A DNA stretch of 64,000 bases from Pelomonas candidula (GCF_043555985.1 NZ_JBIGIC010000001.1:124001-188000), one strand, 5' to 3'. Shown: positions 27,325 through 36,577, counted from the first letter of the stretch. Numbers and translations: made by a program. Notes: a model not told the origin generated them from the sequence alone.

Positions 27325-28614
27325 TTATCTGTCCTGGGGGAGATGGTCCGTGCGGGCCAGGTCGAGCAGATGCTCGACCTCTTCCTTGTGGTCGCGCAGG
27401 TTGCGGCGGTGCCAGCTGCGAATCCACCACATCGAGGCCGCCACGACGACACCGAAGATGGTGATCGCGCCGAACACCGACAGGCCGAACTTGGTCATGG
27501 CCGTGTAGAACGCGCCCATGCCCAGGATGCAGGCCTGCTCGTTGAAGTTCTGCACCGCGATGCTGCGGCCGGCGCCCATCAGGTTGTGGCCGCGGTGCTG
27601 CAGCAGTGCGTTCATCGGCACGACCATGTAGCCACCAATGGCGCCCAGCACCATCAGGAACGGCGCGGCGACCCAGACGTTGCTGATGACGTTCATGAAG
27701 ATCACCAGCACGCCCATGCCGATGCCCAGCGGGATGACGGCCATGGCGCGGTCCAGCCGGCTGGCGACCGACGCGACCACCGCGCCCACCGCCGTGCCCA
27801 CGGCCACCACGCCCACCAGCGACGACGCCTGCTGCATGCCATAGCCCAGCGCAGCGGCGGCCCAGGCCAGCACGATGTAGCGCAGGTTGCTGGTCGCGCC
27901 CCAGAACAGCGTCGTCACGGCCAGCGAGATCTGGCCCAGCTTGTCCTGCCACAGCCGGCCGTTGCAGGCCGAAAAGTCGCGCACCAGGCCCACCAGGCTG
28001 TGCGCCACCGGCTGCAGCGGGGCCGACGTGCGCGGGATGCGCAGATTGAACAGCGCCGCCACGACGTACAGACCCAGCAGGCTCGCGATGGCCGCCTCGG
28101 GCGGCGTGTCGATGCCGGTGTCGATCATCGGCACGTCCACCATCAACAGGTAGTGCGACAGGCGGTCGCCGATGAGCTGGCCGCCCAGCAGCACGCCCAG
28201 GATGATGGACGCGATGGTCAGCCCCTCGATCCAGCCGTTGGCCTTGACGAGCTGCGACGGCGGCAGCATCTCGGTCAGGATGCCGTACTTGGCCGGCGAG
28301 TAGGCTGCGGCGCCCAGGCCCACGATGGCGTAGGCCGCCAGCGGGTGGGTGCCGAACAGCATCATCAGGCAGCCGACCACCTTGATGCTGTTCGAATAGA
28401 ACATCACCTTGCCCTTGGGCACCGCGTCGGCGAAGGCGCCGACGAAGGGAGCCAGCACGACGTAGAACAGCGCGAACATCGGCACGAGGGCGGCACGCTG
28501 CCACTCGGCGGCGCCGGAGGTGCGCAGCAGCTCGACCGCGGCGACGAAGAGCGCGTTGTCAGCCAGCGAGCTGAAGAACTGCGCCGACATGATGGTGTAG
28601 AAGCCGCGTTTCAT
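27325..28614 (-). CDS. lplT: Lysophospholipid transporter (MFS)
   Basis: This 429-residue, 12-helix MFS protein starts MKRGFYTIMSAQFFSSLADNAL. It matches the LplT group by this N-terminus, by AYSPAKYGILTEMLPPSQLVKANGWIEG and by the central IVLAWAAAALGYGMQQASSL. LplT flips lysophospholipids across the inner membrane for re-acylation. Neighbouring divergent alr is a common arrangement in Burkholderiales. The 208-bp gap to alr holds both promoters. Confidence 0.92.
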   Translation of the reverse strand: MKRGFYTIMSAQFFSSLADNALFVAAVELLRTSGAAEWQRAALVPMFALFYVVLAPFVGAFADAVPKGKVMFYSNSIKVVGCLMMLFGTHPLAAYAIVGLGAAAYSPAKYGILTEMLPPSQLVKANGWIEGLTIASIILGVLLGGQLIGDRLSHYLLMVDVPMIDTGIDTPPEAAIASLLGLYVVAALFNLRIPRTSAPLQPVAHSLVGLVRDFSACNGRLWQDKLGQISLAVTTLFWGATSNLRYIVLAWAAAALGYGMQQASSLVGVVAVGTAVGAVVASVASRLDRAMAVIPLGIGMGVLVIFMNVISNVWVAAPFLMVLGAIGGYMVVPMNALLQHRGHNLMGAGRSIAVQNFNEQACILGMGAFYTAMTKFGLSVFGAITIFGVVVAASMWWIRSWHRRNLRDHKEEVEHLLDLARTDHLPQDR

Positions 28615-28822
28615 TGACCGAAGTCGATCCTGACTGGAGAGAGTCGTGAGCTGTAAAGGCCGACGAAAGACGGGCGGCGCGGGTTTATAGCATGCGGCCC
28701 GCGCCGGTTTCCTGCGCTGGCGGCGGCGCAGAATCGCGGGTTCATGATGCCCTCACGCTCCTTCCGGCCGCGGCTCCCCACGAAGGCGCCGGCGCTCGCC
28801 GGGCGGCCGAGCGTGCCCTGAT

Positions 28823-29923
28823 ATGCCCCGCCCCATCGAAGCCCTCGTCCACACCGACGCCCTCGCCCACAACCTCGCCCGGGCCCATGCCCAGGCGCCC
28901 AACGCCCGGGTCTGGGCGGTGGTCAAGGCCAACGCCTACGGTCACGGCATCGAGCGCGCCTTCGAGGGCCTGCGCGCCGCCGACGGCTTCGCGCTGCTGG
29001 ACCTGGCCGAGGCCGAGCGGCTGCGCGCGCTGGACTGGCGCGGCCCCATCCTGCTGCTGGAAGGCGTGTTCGAGCCCCGCGACCTGGAGCTGTGCTCGCG
29101 GCTCAAGCTCTGGCACGCCGTGCACTGCGAGCAGCAGATCGACTGGCTGGCCATGCACAAGACGCACGAGCCGCACCGGGTGTTCCTCAAGCTGAACTCG
29201 GGCATGAACCGGCTGGGCTTCACGCCAGCAGCCTTCCGCGCCGCCTACGCGCGGCTGGACGCCCTGCCCCAGGTCGACGAGATCGGCCTGATGACGCACT
29301 TCTCCGACGCCGACGGCCTGCGCCGCGGCGCCGACGGCATCGCCCACCAACTCGCCGCCTACGAGGCCGCCACCGACGGCCTGGCCGGCGAACGCACCAT
29401 CGCCAACAGCGCCGCCACGCTGCGCCACCCGGCCCGCACCGCGAACGACTGGGTGCGCGCCGGCATCATGGTTTACGGCGGCGTGCCGGACTTCCCCGAA
29501 CACGACGCCGCCCACTGGGACCTGAAACCGGCGATGACGCTACGCTCCAAGGTCATCGGCGTGCAGCAGCTGCAGCCCGGCGACACGGTCGGCTACGGCA
29601 GCGCCTGGACGGCCGAGCGGGCCACGCGCGTGGGCATCGTCGCCTGCGGGTATGCCGACGGCTACCCCCGCCACGCGCCCACCGGCACGCCGGTGCTGGT
29701 GGACGGCGCGCGCAGCCGCACGCTGGGCCGCGTGTCGATGGACATGCTGGCGGTGGACCTGTCCGACCTGCCGGCCAGCGGCTTCGGCAGCGAGGTGACG
29801 CTGTGGGGCGAGGGCCCGCACGGCGCCCGCCTGCCCATCGACGAGGTCGCCCACGCGGCCGGCACCATCGGCTACGAGCTGATGTGCGCCGTCGCGCCGC
29901 GGGTGCCCATCCGCAGTGCCTGA
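28823..29923 (+). CDS. alr: Alanine racemase
   Basis: This 366-residue fold-type III PLP enzyme carries the PLP lysine K35 in AVVKANAYGHG and the opposite-face tyrosine in TVGYGSAW, together with the C-terminal substrate segment VSMDMLAVDL. It interconverts L- and D-Ala for peptidoglycan synthesis, or for catabolism together with DadA. Its last 8 bases overlap the arfB start. Confidence 0.96.
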   Translation: MPRPIEALVHTDALAHNLARAHAQAPNARVWAVVKANAYGHGIERAFEGLRAADGFALLDLAEAERLRALDWRGPILLLEGVFEPRDLELCSRLKLWHAVHCEQQIDWLAMHKTHEPHRVFLKLNSGMNRLGFTPAAFRAAYARLDALPQVDEIGLMTHFSDADGLRRGADGIAHQLAAYEAATDGLAGERTIANSAATLRHPARTANDWVRAGIMVYGGVPDFPEHDAAHWDLKPAMTLRSKVIGVQQLQPGDTVGYGSAWTAERATRVGIVACGYADGYPRHAPTGTPVLVDGARSRTLGRVSMDMLAVDLSDLPASGFGSEVTLWGEGPHGARLPIDEVAHAAGTIGYELMCAVAPRVPIRSA

Positions 29924-30326
29924 ATTCCGCTGGTCGCCGCAGCCCGGCGAGCTTGAGTTCGACGCCATCCGCGCCAGCGGCCCCGGCGGGCAGAACGTCA
30001 ACAAGGTCAGCAACGCCGTCCACCTGCGCTTCGACATCCGCGCGTCCAGCCTGCCGGAGGCCGTCAAGACGCGACTGCTGAGCTGGGCCGACCAGCGCAT
30101 CACGTCGGACGGCGTCATCGTCATCAAGACCCAGGACTCGCGCAGCCTGGAGCGCAACCGCGCCGACGCCGTCGCCCGCCTCATCGAGCTGGTACAGGCC
30201 GCCGCCCACGTGCCCAAGGCGCGGCGGGCGACCAAGCCGACCTACGGCTCGCAACAGCGCCGGCTGGAGGGCAAGTCGAAGCGCAGCGAAGTCAAGGCCG
30301 GGCGGCGCAGCAAGCCGGATTTCTAG
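29916..30326 (+). CDS. arfB: Ribosome-rescue peptidyl-tRNA hydrolase ArfB (YaeJ)
   Basis: GTG 29916 overlaps the alr stop by 8 bp and gives 136 residues. The catalytic GGQ is at 24-26 (SGPGGQNVNKVSNAVHLRF), and the basic C-terminal tail (KSKRSEVKAGRRSKPDF) is the part that enters the empty mRNA channel of stalled ribosomes. It releases peptides from non-stop ribosomes. The overlap with alr implies co-expression. Confidence 0.93.
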   Translation: MPEFRWSPQPGELEFDAIRASGPGGQNVNKVSNAVHLRFDIRASSLPEAVKTRLLSWADQRITSDGVIVIKTQDSRSLERNRADAVARLIELVQAAAHVPKARRATKPTYGSQQRRLEGKSKRSEVKAGRRSKPDF

Positions 30327-31498
30327 GCCTCGCGAGCGCGCCGGCTGAACAGCATCGGCAGCGCCAGCAGATAGACCATCGCCGCGATCATCCAGACGCA
30401 ACCGGGCCAGGACCGCTGCGTCGCCGCGAAGCCGGCCGTGACGACCAGCGGCCCGGCGATGCCGATCAGGCTGGTCAGGCTGGCAAGCGTGCCCTGCAGC
30501 TCGCCCTGGTGCTGCTCGTCCACCTGGCGCGCCTGCATGGCCTGCAGCGCCGGCATGGCCAGCCCGCCGGCGGCGAACAGCGGCAGCAGCGCGAACGGCA
30601 TCCAGCCAGCCGTGGCCACGCCCATGCCGACGAAGCCCAGGCCGTCCGCCGCCATGCCGGCCAGCAGCGCGCGCTTCTCACCCAGCTTCGCCACCATCGG
30701 CCCGGTGACGAAGGCCTGCGAGACGGCATGCAGCCCGCCGTAGCAGGCCAGCGACAGGCCGGCCACCCAGGCCGTCCAGCCGTAGCGGTCCTGGCTATAA
30801 AGAATCCACAGCGAGCCCGGCACCTGCGACACCAGCGCGACGACGGCGAACACGCCCACCAGCGGCAACAGCGCCGGCTTTCCCTTCAGCCGGTGCAGCG
30901 CGGAGAAGGCGTTGAACTTGCTGGCGTCCAGCGTCGTCGTGCGGTTCTGGTTGGACTCGGGCAGCGCGAACCACGCCAGCGCCAGGTTCAGCCCGTTCAT
31001 GACGGCCGCCGCGACGAAGGGCGCGCGCAGCGACCACTCGCCCAGGGCCCCGCCGATCAGCGGCCCGACGACGAAGCCCAGCCCCATCGCCGCGCCCATC
31101 TGGCCGAAGCGCCTGGCGCGGTCGGGCTCGGGCGTCACGTCGGTCAGGTAGGCCGTGCCGACAGCCATGCTGGCGCCGGTGATGCCGGACAGCACGCGGC
31201 CCACGTACAGCCAGGCCAGATTGGGCGCCAGCGCCATCAGCACGTAGTCGGCTGCGGCGCCGGCCAGCGACGCCAGCAGCACCGGCCGGCGGCCGAAGCG
31301 GTCGCTCAACGCGCCCAGCACCGGCGAGAACAGGAACTGCATCGCCGCGTAGACGGCCAGCAGCGCGCCGTAGTGAGTGGTGGTGGCGTCGGCGCCGGCC
31401 AGCTCGCGCAGCAGGCCGGGCAGGATGGGGAACACCAGGCTCATGCCCACGGCGTCCAGCAGCAGCGTCATCAGGATGACGGTCAGGGCTCGGTTCAC
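30323..31498 (-). CDS. TetA-like MFS drug exporter
   Basis: The start is placed at GTG 31498 (VNRALTVILMTLLLDAVG), which lines up with known Tet(A) N-termini and leaves the operators outside the gene. ATG 31528 would put operator 1 inside it. The protein has 391 residues and 12 helices, with motif A as GALSDRFGRRPVLL. Tet(A)-class pumps export tetracycline-Mg in exchange for H+. The drug cannot be proved from sequence, and a chromosomal relative with other substrates is possible. The divergent TetR-type gene and two tetO-like sites support tight repression. Its last bases overlap arfB by 4 bp. Confidence 0.88.
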   Translation of the reverse strand: MNRALTVILMTLLLDAVGMSLVFPILPGLLRELAGADATTTHYGALLAVYAAMQFLFSPVLGALSDRFGRRPVLLASLAGAAADYVLMALAPNLAWLYVGRVLSGITGASMAVGTAYLTDVTPEPDRARRFGQMGAAMGLGFVVGPLIGGALGEWSLRAPFVAAAVMNGLNLALAWFALPESNQNRTTTLDASKFNAFSALHRLKGKPALLPLVGVFAVVALVSQVPGSLWILYSQDRYGWTAWVAGLSLACYGGLHAVSQAFVTGPMVAKLGEKRALLAGMAADGLGFVGMGVATAGWMPFALLPLFAAGGLAMPALQAMQARQVDEQHQGELQGTLASLTSLIGIAGPLVVTAGFAATQRSWPGCVWMIAAMVYLLALPMLFSRRAREA

Positions 31499-31505
31499 GG
31501 AAGTT

Positions 31506-31524
31506 TCTCTATCGTTGATAGAGA
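31506..31524. promoter_or_regulatory. tetO-like operator 1
   Basis: This is a perfect 8-bp inverted repeat, TCTCTATC-GTT-GATAGAGA. The core matches the classical tet operator half-site CTATC/GATAG with the 3-bp centre. It lies just upstream of the tetA-like GTG start. Confidence 0.88.
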
Positions 31525-31539
31525 TCATTCTGCCCGAGG

Positions 31540-31560
31540 TTCTCTATCATTGCTAGAGAA
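31540..31560. promoter_or_regulatory. tetO-like operator 2
   Basis: TTCTCTATC-ATT-GCTAGAGAA is a 21-bp inverted repeat with one mismatched position between the arms. It ends directly against the ATG of the tetR-like gene, so a bound repressor would also block its own gene. The centre-to-centre distance to operator 1 is 35 bp, close to the Tn10 two-operator arrangement. Confidence 0.85.
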
Positions 31561-32196
31561 ATGAGCGCTCCTGCCCCACGACTGAACCGCGACGATGTGT
31601 TGCGCGCCGCCCTCGAACTGCTGAACGAGGTGGGCATCGACGCCCTGAGCACGCGCCGCCTGGCCGACAAGCTGGGCGTGCAGTCGCCCACGCTGTACTG
31701 GCATTTCAAGAACAAGGCGGCGCTGCTGGACGCGATGACCGAGGCCATCGTGCTGGCCCATCACACGCATGCCCAGCCGGCCGCCGACGAGGCCTGGCAG
31801 GACTGGCTGATGGCCGACGGCCGGGGCTTCCGCCGCGCGCTGCTGTCCTACCGCGACGGCGCCCGCCTGCATGCCGGCACACGGCCCGGCGAGACGGAGC
31901 GCGCGTCCATCGAGGCACGCCTGCGCCTGCTGTGCGCGGCCGGATTCGAGCCCGGCGCGGCCACGCTGCTGATGATGTCCATCGGGCGCTTCGTCGTCGG
32001 CTGGGTGCTGGAGGAGCAGTCGATGCTGAAGCCCGACGCGCCGGCCTCGTCCAAACTGCCCGGCCCGGACGCCGCGCAATACCCGCTGCTGGCCGCCGGC
32101 TGGGCAGCGACGGTGGGCGGCGACGCCGACGCGGTGTTCGAGCAGGCGCTGCGGATGCTGATCGACGGCGCTCAGGCCCGGCGTGTCGCCACGTAG
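31561..32196 (+). CDS. TetR-family repressor, tetracycline-repressor type
   Basis: This 211-residue protein carries an N-terminal HTH, LSTRRLADKLGVQSPTLYWHF, very close to TetR of Tn10-type systems, and a TetR_C-like ligand domain (residues ~50-205). It is divergent from the TetA-like exporter and separated from it by two tetO-like operators, so autoregulated, ligand-released repression can be inferred. The 3' end overlaps the convergent DMT transporter by 25 bp. Confidence 0.93.
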   Translation: MSAPAPRLNRDDVLRAALELLNEVGIDALSTRRLADKLGVQSPTLYWHFKNKAALLDAMTEAIVLAHHTHAQPAADEAWQDWLMADGRGFRRALLSYRDGARLHAGTRPGETERASIEARLRLLCAAGFEPGAATLLMMSIGRFVVGWVLEEQSMLKPDAPASSKLPGPDAAQYPLLAAGWAATVGGDADAVFEQALRMLIDGAQARRVAT

Positions 32197-33065
32197 AGGC
32201 TGACCAGGCACAGCGCCATGCCGCCCACGGCCAGCGGCGTCGCCTGCCAGCCCTCCAGCGCGGCCGACACGATGAGTGCGATGACCGGCACCAGCACACC
32301 CACCAGCGCCGCCTGCGCCGGGCCGCGCCGCTCGGCCAGCCGGTAGTACAGCGTGAACGCGACGACCGAGCCGAACGCGGCCAGGTAGACCAGGCTGGCG
32401 ACGTAGGTCCAGGCCCCGTCGAACGACAGGCGATGCCCGGTTGCGAGCGACAGGCCCAGCAGGAACACGGCGCCATAGCCCATGCTCCAGGCCAGCACCG
32501 GCACCAGCGGCAGGCCGCGACGTGTCAGCACCAGCGTGAAGAACCCGCCGACGACGGCCGCCACGACGGCGAAGAAGCTCAGGCCCAGGCCCAACGCCGC
32601 ATCGGGCCGCGCGCCGGTGGCGGCGATCTCGGGCCAGAAGATCAACGCCACGCCCAGCACCGCGCCGCTGCTGGCGACGAGAAAGCGCCGGCTGACCGGC
32701 TGGCGCCACAGCAGCCACGCGACCAGCGCGTTCATGAACACCATCAGGCAGAACAGCACGGCGACGAGGCCGCTGGGCACGTAGCGCTCGGCCTCGTAGA
32801 CGGCCCAGTAGTTGCCGGCGTACTGGATGACGCCGGTGCCCAGCATGTAGCCATGCGCGTAGCGCGGCAGCTTCAGCGACACCCCCTGCCAGCGCGCCAG
32901 CGCCGCCAGCATCAGCGCCGAGATCGTGAAGCGCCAGCCGACCGACGTCAGCACCGGCACCGACGAGGCCAGCTGGTAGAGGATGACGTGCCAGGTGCTG
33001 GCCCAGATCAGCACCGGGCCGAGGAACAGGAACCAGGTGGGCAGGCGGCGGGCCGGGCTCGTCAC
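32172..33065 (-). CDS. DMT-superfamily transporter (EamA)
   Basis: GTG 33065 overlaps the LysE-type stop (GTGA) and gives 297 residues with 10 predicted helices in two EamA repeats (FLFLGPVLIWASTWHVILYQ; YLAAFGSVVAFTLYYRLAER). Such proteins export metabolites or amino acids. Translational coupling to the LysE-family gene suggests a shared export role. The very long open frame that continues upstream to 36455 is only a shadow. Confidence 0.88.
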   Translation of the reverse strand: MTSPARRLPTWFLFLGPVLIWASTWHVILYQLASSVPVLTSVGWRFTISALMLAALARWQGVSLKLPRYAHGYMLGTGVIQYAGNYWAVYEAERYVPSGLVAVLFCLMVFMNALVAWLLWRQPVSRRFLVASSGAVLGVALIFWPEIAATGARPDAALGLGLSFFAVVAAVVGGFFTLVLTRRGLPLVPVLAWSMGYGAVFLLGLSLATGHRLSFDGAWTYVASLVYLAAFGSVVAFTLYYRLAERRGPAQAALVGVLVPVIALIVSAALEGWQATPLAVGGMALCLVSLYVATRRA

Positions 33066-33691
33066 GCGGACCGCTTGAACGTGGCCAGCAGCGCGCCGGC
33101 CGCGATGAACAGCGAGCCGAACACGCGGTTCAGCGTCTTGATGTGGCTCTCGCTCTTCAGTGCGGCCAGCACGCGCGCGGCCAGCACCGTGTAGCCGCCC
33201 ATGACGACCAGGTCCGTGAACGCCAGCGTGCAGCCGATGACGAGGTACTGCCGCGCCAGCGGCGCGTGCAGGTCCAGGAACTGCGGCACGACGGCAAGCA
33301 GGAAGACCGTGCCCTTGGGGTTGACCGCGTTGATGCCCCAGCCGCGCAGCACCAGCTGGCGGCGCGTGACCTGCAGCGCGCCGTCGTCGGCGGCCACCAG
33401 CGGCCTGGCCGGTGCGCGCCATTGCTGCACGCCCAGCCAGATCAGGTAGGCCACGCCAGCCCACTTGATGAAGGCGAAGGCCGTCTCGGACGCGGCAATC
33501 AGCGCGCCCAGGCCGGCGCTGACGAACAGCACCTGCGTCAGGATGCCCAGGATCAGCCCGAAGGTCATGAAGTAGCCGCGCTTGAAGCCGTGGCTGAGCC
33601 CGGCGCTCATCGCCGCGACCGCACCGGCGCCCGGCGACAGGCTGATCGCCCAGCAGGCGGCGAAAAGGGTCAACCAGGTGGCGAATTCCAT
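33062..33691 (-). CDS. LysE/RhtB-family amino acid exporter
   Basis: This 209-residue protein has six helices and the family signature SLSPGAGAVAAMSAGLSHG near residue 20, plus WGINAVNPKGTVFLLAVVPQF. RhtB-type proteins export homoserine, threonine and other amino acids. It is the first gene of the pair with the DMT transporter. Confidence 0.92.
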   Translation of the reverse strand: MEFATWLTLFAACWAISLSPGAGAVAAMSAGLSHGFKRGYFMTFGLILGILTQVLFVSAGLGALIAASETAFAFIKWAGVAYLIWLGVQQWRAPARPLVAADDGALQVTRRQLVLRGWGINAVNPKGTVFLLAVVPQFLDLHAPLARQYLVIGCTLAFTDLVVMGGYTVLAARVLAALKSESHIKTLNRVFGSLFIAAGALLATFKRSA

Positions 33692-33785
33692 GAGGGACTC
33701 CGGGAGAGGAACAACAAGCCGGCCAGTGTGCCCGACGCGCCCCGCCGGCGCCGGTCGTCATGCCTGAGCCCCTACAGTCCGGACC

Positions 33786-34955
33786 ATGTGGCGCACCCTG
33801 TTCCAACTGCCGCGCAGCGTCTGGCTGCTGGGGCTTGTCAGCCTGGCCAACGACAGCGCCAGCGAGCTGGTCTACCCGCTCGTGCCGCTGTACCTCGGCA
33901 GCGTGCTGATGGCCGGCCCGCGCGTGCTGGGGCTCATCGAAGGCATCGCCGAGGCGCTGTCCAGCCTGCTGAAGCTGTGGGCCGGCGTCATGGTGGACCG
34001 CAGCGGGCGCAGCAAGCCCTGGGTCGTGGCCGGCTACGGGCTCGCCGGCCTGGCGCGGCCGTTGATCGCCCTGGTTGCCGGCTGGCCGACGCTGCTCGCG
34101 CTGCGCCTGGCCGACCGCATCGCCAAGGCCGTGCGTGCCGCGCCCCGCGACGCGCTGCTGGCCGCCAACATCGACGCCGGCCAGCGTGGCCTGGCCTTCG
34201 GCCTGCACCGCGCGATGGACAACGCCGGCGCCGTCATCGGCCCGCTGCTGGCCTGGGCGCTGCTGAGCACGGGCGTGCCGCTGGGCCGGGTCTTCCTGTG
34301 GGCCGTCATCCCCGGCCTGCTGTGCGTCGCGCTGACGCTGGCCGTGAAGGAGGCACCGCCGCCGGCAGCCACACCGCCGCGCTTCAGCTGGACGCTGGCG
34401 AGCCTGCCGCCGGCATTGCGCCGCTACCTCCTCGTTGTCGCGCTGTTCACGCTGGGCAACTCCAGCAACATGTTCCTGCTGCTGCGCGCCAGGGAGCTGG
34501 GTGTGGCCGAGGCGCAGGTGCCGCTGCTGTGGGCGGCGGTGTCCGCCGTGGCGGCGCTGTTCTCGGTGCCGCTGGGCGGGCTGTCGGACCGCATCGGCCG
34601 CGTGCGGCTGCTGGTGGCCGGCTACGTGGCCTACGCGGCGTTCTACGTCGGCATGGCCGCCTGGGCCGAGCCGGGCTGGCGGCTCTATCTGCTGTTCGGC
34701 TTCTACGGCATCTTCATGGCTGCGACGGACGGCGTGGAGCGCGCGCTGCTGGCCGACCTGACACCGCCCGAGCAGCGCGGCACGGCCTACGGCTGGCTGA
34801 ACCTCGTCATGGGCGCGATGCTGCTGCCGGCGTCGCTGCTGTTCGGGTGGCTGTGGGAGGGCGTGTCGGCGACGGTGGCCTTCGGCTTCTCGGCGGCCTG
34901 CGCGCTGGCGGCGGCGGCGTTGCTGACAGTCTGGGTGAGACCGCGGGTCTGCTAG
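33786..34955 (+). CDS. MFS transporter, substrate unknown
   Basis: This 389-residue protein has 12 helices. It begins WRTLFQLPRSVWLLGLVSLANDSASELVYPLVP, and the motif NDSASE is typical of a proteobacterial MFS group with no assigned substrate. The RAAPRDALLAA and GLSDRIGRVRLL loops are also present. The gene is followed by the structured inverted-repeat element at 34958. Confidence 0.88.
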   Translation: MWRTLFQLPRSVWLLGLVSLANDSASELVYPLVPLYLGSVLMAGPRVLGLIEGIAEALSSLLKLWAGVMVDRSGRSKPWVVAGYGLAGLARPLIALVAGWPTLLALRLADRIAKAVRAAPRDALLAANIDAGQRGLAFGLHRAMDNAGAVIGPLLAWALLSTGVPLGRVFLWAVIPGLLCVALTLAVKEAPPPAATPPRFSWTLASLPPALRRYLLVVALFTLGNSSNMFLLLRARELGVAEAQVPLLWAAVSAVAALFSVPLGGLSDRIGRVRLLVAGYVAYAAFYVGMAAWAEPGWRLYLLFGFYGIFMAATDGVERALLADLTPPEQRGTAYGWLNLVMGAMLLPASLLFGWLWEGVSATVAFGFSAACALAAAALLTVWVRPRVC

Positions 34956-34957
34956 TA

Positions 34958-35113
34958 CGGCGGCAATGGGCCGCGTTGTGACCGGACAGGTCGCGAGCAA
35001 GGCGCAAACCACAGCCGGGCCGGTAGCCCGGCGAGGATTTGCAACGCCGCGCGCGACTTGTCCGGTCGCAACCCGAAGGGAAGGCCGCAGGCCTTCGCGG
35101 TCCGTTGCCGCCG
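34958..35113. repeat. 156-bp nested inverted-repeat element
   Basis: The outer arms 34958-34975 and 35096-35113 pair at 16 of 18 positions. The adjoining arms 34976-34995 (starting TTGTGACCGGACAGG) and 35052-35071 pair at 18 of 20. A perfect 7-bp central hairpin sits at 35014-35032 and a 6-bp side hairpin (AAGGCC-GCA-GGCCTT) at 35081-35095. The element begins 3 bp after an MFS stop and ends 28 bp before radA. It looks like a MITE/REP-type element or a folded RNA. It has no ORF. Confidence 0.75.
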
Positions 35114-35141
35114 TGCTGGCAGTCCCTATGACAATGCGTTG

Positions 35142-36506
35142 ATGGCCACGAGCAAAAGCATCTACACCTGCACCGAGTGCGGCGGCACCAACGCCAAATG
35201 GCTGGGCAAATGCCCGCACTGCGGCGCCTGGAACACGCTGACCGAGAGTGCTGCCGAGCCCACGGGCGGCGCCAAGAACCGCTACCAGTCGCTGGCCAAG
35301 AGCCAGCCGGTGGCCACACTCTCCGAGATCGAGGCCAGCGACTTCGACCGCACGCCCACCGGCCAGGAGGAACTGGACCGCGTGCTGGGCGGCGGCATCG
35401 TGGCCGGCGGCGTGGTGCTGATCGGTGGCGACCCGGGCATCGGCAAGTCGACACTGCTGCTGCAGGCGGTGGAGTCGCTGAGCCAGACGGTCAAGGTGCT
35501 GTACGTGACGGGCGAGGAATCGGGCGCGCAGGTCGCGATGCGCTCGCGCCGCCTGGGCCTGGCCGGCGACAAGGTACGCGTGCTGGCCGAGATTGGCCTG
35601 GAGAAGATCCTCGCCACCATCGACGCCGAGGAACCCGACTTCTGCGTCATCGACTCCATCCAGACGCTCTACTCCGAGCAGCTCACGTCGGCGCCCGGCT
35701 CCGTCGCCCAGGTGCGCGAGTGCGCGGCCCAACTGACGCGCACGGCCAAGGCCCGCGGCTGCTCCATCGTGCTCGTCGGTCACGTCACCAAAGAGGGTGC
35801 GCTCGCAGGCCCGCGAGTTTTGGAGCACATCGTCGACACGGTGCTGTACTTCGAGGGCGACACGCACAGCAGCTTCCGCCTCGTGCGCGCCATCAAGAAC
35901 CGCTTCGGCGCCGTCAACGAGATCGGCGTGTTCGCGATGACGGAGAAAGGCCTGAAGGGCGTGGCCAACCCGAGCGCGATCTTCCTGTCCACGCACACCG
36001 AACCCGTGCCGGGCAGCTGCGTGCTCGTCACGCTGGAGGGCACGCGGCCGATGCTCGTCGAGCTGCAGGCGCTGGTGGACAGCGGCGGCGTCAGCCCGCG
36101 GCGGCTGTCCGTTGGTCTGGACCGCGACCGCCTCGCGATGCTGCTGGCCGTGCTGCACCGGCATGCCGGCGTGGCCACGGGCGACCAGGACGTGTTCGTC
36201 AACGCCGTGGGCGGCGTGCGCATCAGCGAGCCGGCGGCCGACCTGGCCGTGATGCTGGCGATCCAGAGCAGCCTGCGCGGCAAGGCGCTGCCCAAGGGCT
36301 TCATCGCCTTCGGCGAGGTGGGCCTGGCCGGCGAGGTGCGGCCCGCACCGCGCGGTCAGGAGCGGCTGAAGGAAGCTGCCAAGCTGGGCTTCAGCATCGC
36401 CGTCGTGCCCAAGGCCAACGCGCCCAAGAAAGCCATCGAGGGGCTGACCATCCATGCCGTGGAGCGCGTGGAACAGGCCATCGAAGTTCTCCGCGGACTC
36501 GTCTGA
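35142..36506 (+). CDS. radA: DNA repair protein RadA
   Basis: ATG 35142 gives 454 residues. It has an N-terminal C4 zinc finger (CTECGGTNAKWLGKCPHCG), a Walker A GGDPGIGKSTL (~100), the RadA KNRFG motif in AIKNRFGAVNEIG, and a Lon-protease-like C-terminal domain (VNAVGGVRISEPAADLAVMLA). RadA is a DnaB-like helicase/ATPase that extends recombination intermediates. The family length is normal and all key motifs are intact. Confidence 0.97.
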   Translation: MATSKSIYTCTECGGTNAKWLGKCPHCGAWNTLTESAAEPTGGAKNRYQSLAKSQPVATLSEIEASDFDRTPTGQEELDRVLGGGIVAGGVVLIGGDPGIGKSTLLLQAVESLSQTVKVLYVTGEESGAQVAMRSRRLGLAGDKVRVLAEIGLEKILATIDAEEPDFCVIDSIQTLYSEQLTSAPGSVAQVRECAAQLTRTAKARGCSIVLVGHVTKEGALAGPRVLEHIVDTVLYFEGDTHSSFRLVRAIKNRFGAVNEIGVFAMTEKGLKGVANPSAIFLSTHTEPVPGSCVLVTLEGTRPMLVELQALVDSGGVSPRRLSVGLDRDRLAMLLAVLHRHAGVATGDQDVFVNAVGGVRISEPAADLAVMLAIQSSLRGKALPKGFIAFGEVGLAGEVRPAPRGQERLKEAAKLGFSIAVVPKANAPKKAIEGLTIHAVERVEQAIEVLRGLV

Positions 36507-36577
36507 AATTTGGGGAAGCCAAAGGTTCGCCTTCCAAGAATGACCCGGTCATCACTTCGACCGCTACCGGGTTGTTC

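Noticed and set aside
31499..31528. ATG 31528 as start of the TetA-like gene
   Set aside because: It would place operator 1 inside the coding sequence and add residues absent from Tet(A) N-termini; GTG 31498 aligns with the family start.
33066..36455. 1,427-codon reverse-strand open frame ending in the DMT transporter
   Set aside because: Only the last 297 codons are protein-like. The rest is the high-GC shadow of LysE, the MFS transporter and radA, with His/Arg/Gln/Ala-rich composition.
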